Assembly (NCBI RefSeq): GCF_000143145.1
Contig: NC_014313.1
Coordinates: forward strand, 3,224,001-3,288,000
Reading direction: 5' to 3'
DNA: 64,000 nt
From: Hyphomicrobium denitrificans ATCC 51888
GTDB lineage: Bacteria > Pseudomonadota > Alphaproteobacteria > Rhizobiales > Hyphomicrobiaceae
Shown here: positions 62,483 to 64,000 of the stretch, in pieces
Layout of the letters: every line of letters begins with the position of its first letter
How positions within the stretch are numbered: the stretch's first letter is position 1
Program-made: the position numbers and the translations under genes
Notes under the pieces: generated by a model
Databases searched by the model: none
The model's input: the letters and a program-made list of their open reading frames with translations, nothing else
What the model was told of the DNA's origin: nothing

Positions 62483-62983
62483 CTAATGGGCGCCATTCAC
62501 CTGCGCTGGCGACACCGCTTCGGGTTTTCGCCAATTCCTTCCAACCTTTTCCACGTCCCCGGAAATTTTGCATCTGTGGTCTAAGGCCGACCAAACATTG
62601 GCAGTCGGATTTTTCGTATTCAGCACGAAGCCTGATTCCAAGAGCAGATCGGTCACCTGCCTTGTCGAAAGGCCTTGCTTGTTCGCATGCCGTTCGACGA
62701 TTTTCGCGCACGCCTCGCCAATTCCATTGTTACCAGTTGCCGTCCTGGCTTGCGGCGTTGTCGCTATCAACGCTGGCGCAAGAGGAGCCGTTTTGGCGAT
62801 TTCTCGGGACGCAACCGTTGGAGGGGCTGTGTTTTGCTTAAGATGCGCTGGTGGTGTCGGTACGGAGACTGGGCCATAGATGCCCTCTAATCCCTTGATG
62901 ATACGGTCGAGTTCATCCCGTCGAGCGCGCAAATCTGCAAGCACAGCGGCGGAACTTGCTGTTGAAATTGACTCGCTGCCCAT
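62483..62983 (-). CDS. Protein with coiled-coil start and HARE-HTH-like C-terminal domain
   Basis: 166 aa. Residues 10-35 form a helical/coiled segment (AAVLADLRARRDELDRIIKG), residues 36-85 are a Pro/Thr/Ala linker, and residues 87-152 look like a winged helix: ACAKIVERHANKQGLSTRQV, TDLLLESGFVLNTKNPTANV, WSALDHRCKISGDVEKVGRN. The spacing (helix, tDLLLESGF, NPTANVWSAL, KVGRNWRK) recalls the HARE-HTH domain found in chromatin factors and in bacterial restriction and modification proteins. Assignment is by eye. Convergent with the transposase. Confidence 0.7.
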   Translation of the reverse strand: MGSESISTASSAAVLADLRARRDELDRIIKGLEGIYGPVSVPTPPAHLKQNTAPPTVASREIAKTAPLAPALIATTPQARTATGNNGIGEACAKIVERHANKQGLSTRQVTDLLLESGFVLNTKNPTANVWSALDHRCKISGDVEKVGRNWRKPEAVSPAQVNGAH

Positions 62984-63317
62984 TGGCTGAGCCCTCCATC
63001 TTGTAGTACGGAAACGGGACGGGCGGCGATTTGCGCCCGTCCCTTTGCCCTATTGGGTGCCCGCGAGGGCGGGTTTATGGTTTGGCCGTCATTCTCACCT
63101 CCGCTTGAAGCTGCTGGGATGGGATGGTGCGCTAGTTGGGCCCGTAACAGGGCTCACCAGAGGCGACTTGGGAATCCAACCTCCCTTGTCGCCTTTTGCT
63201 TATGGCCAAGCACAGATCAGACGGCAATCGACGCCTTGGGGTTTTACACCGGAATCTGGTGGCCCTGATTTCGTCTGATGCCTTGACCGCCAAATAAAAC
63301 AGACTCAGGCTGGTGCG
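62984..63317 (+). other. Gene-free stretch with several hairpins; candidate structured RNA
   Basis: 334 bp with no convincing ORF. Stems on the plus strand: GGGACGGGCG (63016-63025) / CGCCCGTCCC (63034-63043) followed by TTT; a short CCCGC / GCGGG hairpin near 63059-63073 followed by TTTA; TGGTG (63125-63129) / CACCA (63155-63159) enclosing GCCC / GGGC; and AGGCGAC-TT-GGGA (63161-63173) / TCCC-TT-GTCGCCT (63182-63194) followed by TTTT. The last is a good intrinsic terminator with no gene in front of it. Together 63044-63197 could be a small RNA. Confidence 0.4.
63161..63197 (+). terminator. Orphan intrinsic terminator
   Basis: AGGCGAC-TT-GGGA pairs with TCCC-TT-GTCGCCT across an 8-nt loop, with symmetric TT/TT internal mismatches, followed by TTTT ending at 63197. 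No plus-strand coding gene ends upstream within 700 bp, so it may end an untranslated transcript. Confidence 0.65.
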
Positions 63318-63500
63318 ATGGCAAAACCAAAAAGCTCTGATTCGAAATCAAGCGCGCAGCAACAAAAGTTCCTCAACGCCGCGCGAGAACTCGGCTGCTC
63401 TGAAGATGATGAGGCGTTCGAGACGGCCCTGAAGAAAGTCGCTTCAGCGCGCGTGCAGAAGCCAAGCAACAAACCAAAGAAAAAACCTTCGGCATCGTAG
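63318..63500 (+). CDS. Small Lys/Ser-rich protein
   Basis: 60 aa: MAKPKSSDSKSSAQQQKFLN, then AARELGCSEDDEAFETALKK and a basic tail KPSNKPKKKPSAS. The centre (residues 15-42) could be a single acidic helix; both ends are low-complexity and positively charged, as in small nucleic-acid-binding proteins. No upstream ribosome site is strong. It precedes the Sce7726-type gene by 78 bp. No family recognised. Confidence 0.55.
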   Translation: MAKPKSSDSKSSAQQQKFLNAARELGCSEDDEAFETALKKVASARVQKPSNKPKKKPSAS

Positions 63501-63543
63501 TGCCGTGACTCTACTCAGGCATGATAAAATCATGATAACCCAG

Positions 63544-63560
63544 CCAGAGACTATCTCTGG
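63544..63560. repeat. Short palindrome before the Sce7726-type gene
   Basis: CCAGAGA-CTA-TCTCTGG, a perfect 7-bp stem, 18 bp before the ATG at 63579 and followed by GGGGTGGG, which may supply the ribosome site. It could be an operator or a hairpin that occludes translation start. Confidence 0.5.
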
Positions 63561-63578
63561 GGGGTGGGCTCAATAATT

Positions 63579-64000
63579 ATGCGCGATAGCGATGTGCGCG
63601 AGGCGCTTCGTGCGCGATTGGGGGCCGAGCACGCTGGTGCTTCGGATACGCGTCTCGTTGAAGAGATGGGCATTTGGTCTGGCACCGTACGCATTGATGT
63701 TGCCGTTATAAACGGTGAGCTAAGCGGCTACGAACTGAAGAGCGACAGCGATACCTTAGAGCGACTTCCCGCTCAGGCCGACATTTACGGCAAGGTTTTC
63801 GACCGCATGACCCTCGTTGTCGGTAGTAAGCACGCAAAGAAAGCGCTCAAGATTATTCCCAAGTGGTGGGGATGTTTGGAAGCGCGGGTATCCGACAATC
63901 GTCTTGTGTTGAAGCACAAACGAAAAGCTCGGATTAATCCAGGCCGGGACGCTAAGATCATCGCGCAGCTTCTTTGGAAAGAAGAAGCATTAGCGATTCT
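63579..64000 (+). CDS. Sce7726-family protein (PD-(D/E)XK-like), C-terminus outside window
   Basis: Partial: 140 residues are visible from ATG 63579. It begins MRDSDVREALRARLGAEHAG and continues TRLVEEMGIWSGTVRIDVAV, then INGELSGYELKSDSDTLERL and LVVGSKHAKKALKIIPKWWG, a good match to the Sce7726 family as I know it. The D40 ... E52-L-K54 arrangement, with a Glu pair at 28-29, is that of the PD-(D/E)XK nuclease fold. The function of the family is undetermined; it usually travels with Sce7725-type genes in variable regions. The gene runs off the right edge. Confidence 0.85.
   Translation, partial: MRDSDVREALRARLGAEHAGASDTRLVEEMGIWSGTVRIDVAVINGELSGYELKSDSDTLERLPAQADIYGKVFDRMTLVVGSKHAKKALKIIPKWWGCLEARVSDNRLVLKHKRKARINPGRDAKIIAQLLWKEEALAI

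Overview
The window reads as a contiguous piece of chromosome from a GC-rich alphaproteobacterium of the order Hyphomicrobiales, most likely a serine-cycle methylotroph close to Hyphomicrobium. This rests on malyl-CoA lyase beside serine-glyoxylate aminotransferase at the left edge, aerobic cobaltochelatase genes cobS/cobT, a bioBFDAZ biotin operon of the Agrobacterium type, and order-typical blocks (CarD / ferredoxin / S4 protein / Suv3-like helicase / rpmB; aroK-aroB / xerD / accA; comF / grx / nitrilase / DUF1178). No database search was possible, so genus-level placement is inference.

Layout. 1-2.7 kb: C1 assimilation genes (partial mcl, sgaA) with an upstream LuxR-type regulator that lacks the phosphoacceptor Asp. 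3-12.2 kb: a coiled-coil protein, tRNA-Arg(CCT), a secreted nuclease, then carD, fdxA, an S4 protein, a Suv3-like helicase, a DUF3108 protein and rpmB. 12.2-17.5 kb: a dnaJ-like / cobS / cobT / phytase-like run and bolA. 17.5-27.3 kb: a CorC-type transporter, a fused aroK-aroB gene, a 47-aa membrane protein, a large exported protein of unknown function, xerD, a PNPOx-fold protein, a peptide transporter and accA. 27.4-31 kb: three related L,D-transpeptidases around a Tyr-rich exported protein. 31-42 kb: UPF0114, secA, a parvulin, argJ-tpm-mutT, a BioC/NDUFAF5-type methyltransferase, comF-grx-nitrilase-DUF1178. 42-48.8 kb: bioBFDAZ, yceI and cytochrome b561. 48.9-53.6 kb: two unknown genes with hemP, a two-component system and an MFS exporter. 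54-61.3 kb: an exported protein with a possible Cys/His active site, a variant RNase HII, tRNA-Ala(CGC), yggT, DUF167, folD and the YifB/ComM ATPase.

61.4-64 kb is different in character: an IS1595-type transposase with a near-consensus promoter, a HARE-HTH-like protein, a gene-free stretch full of strong hairpins, a small Lys-rich protein, and the start of a Sce7726-type gene with a PD-(D/E)XK-like motif. This is the edge of an accessory region and the best place to look for an undescribed system, but it is cut by the window end. Most of the rest is ordinary housekeeping DNA. The secondary points of interest are the degenerate receiver next to the serine-cycle genes, the unknown genes beside hemP with a perfect 14-bp palindrome inside hemP, the G-M-S variant RNase HII, and the L,D-transpeptidase cluster.
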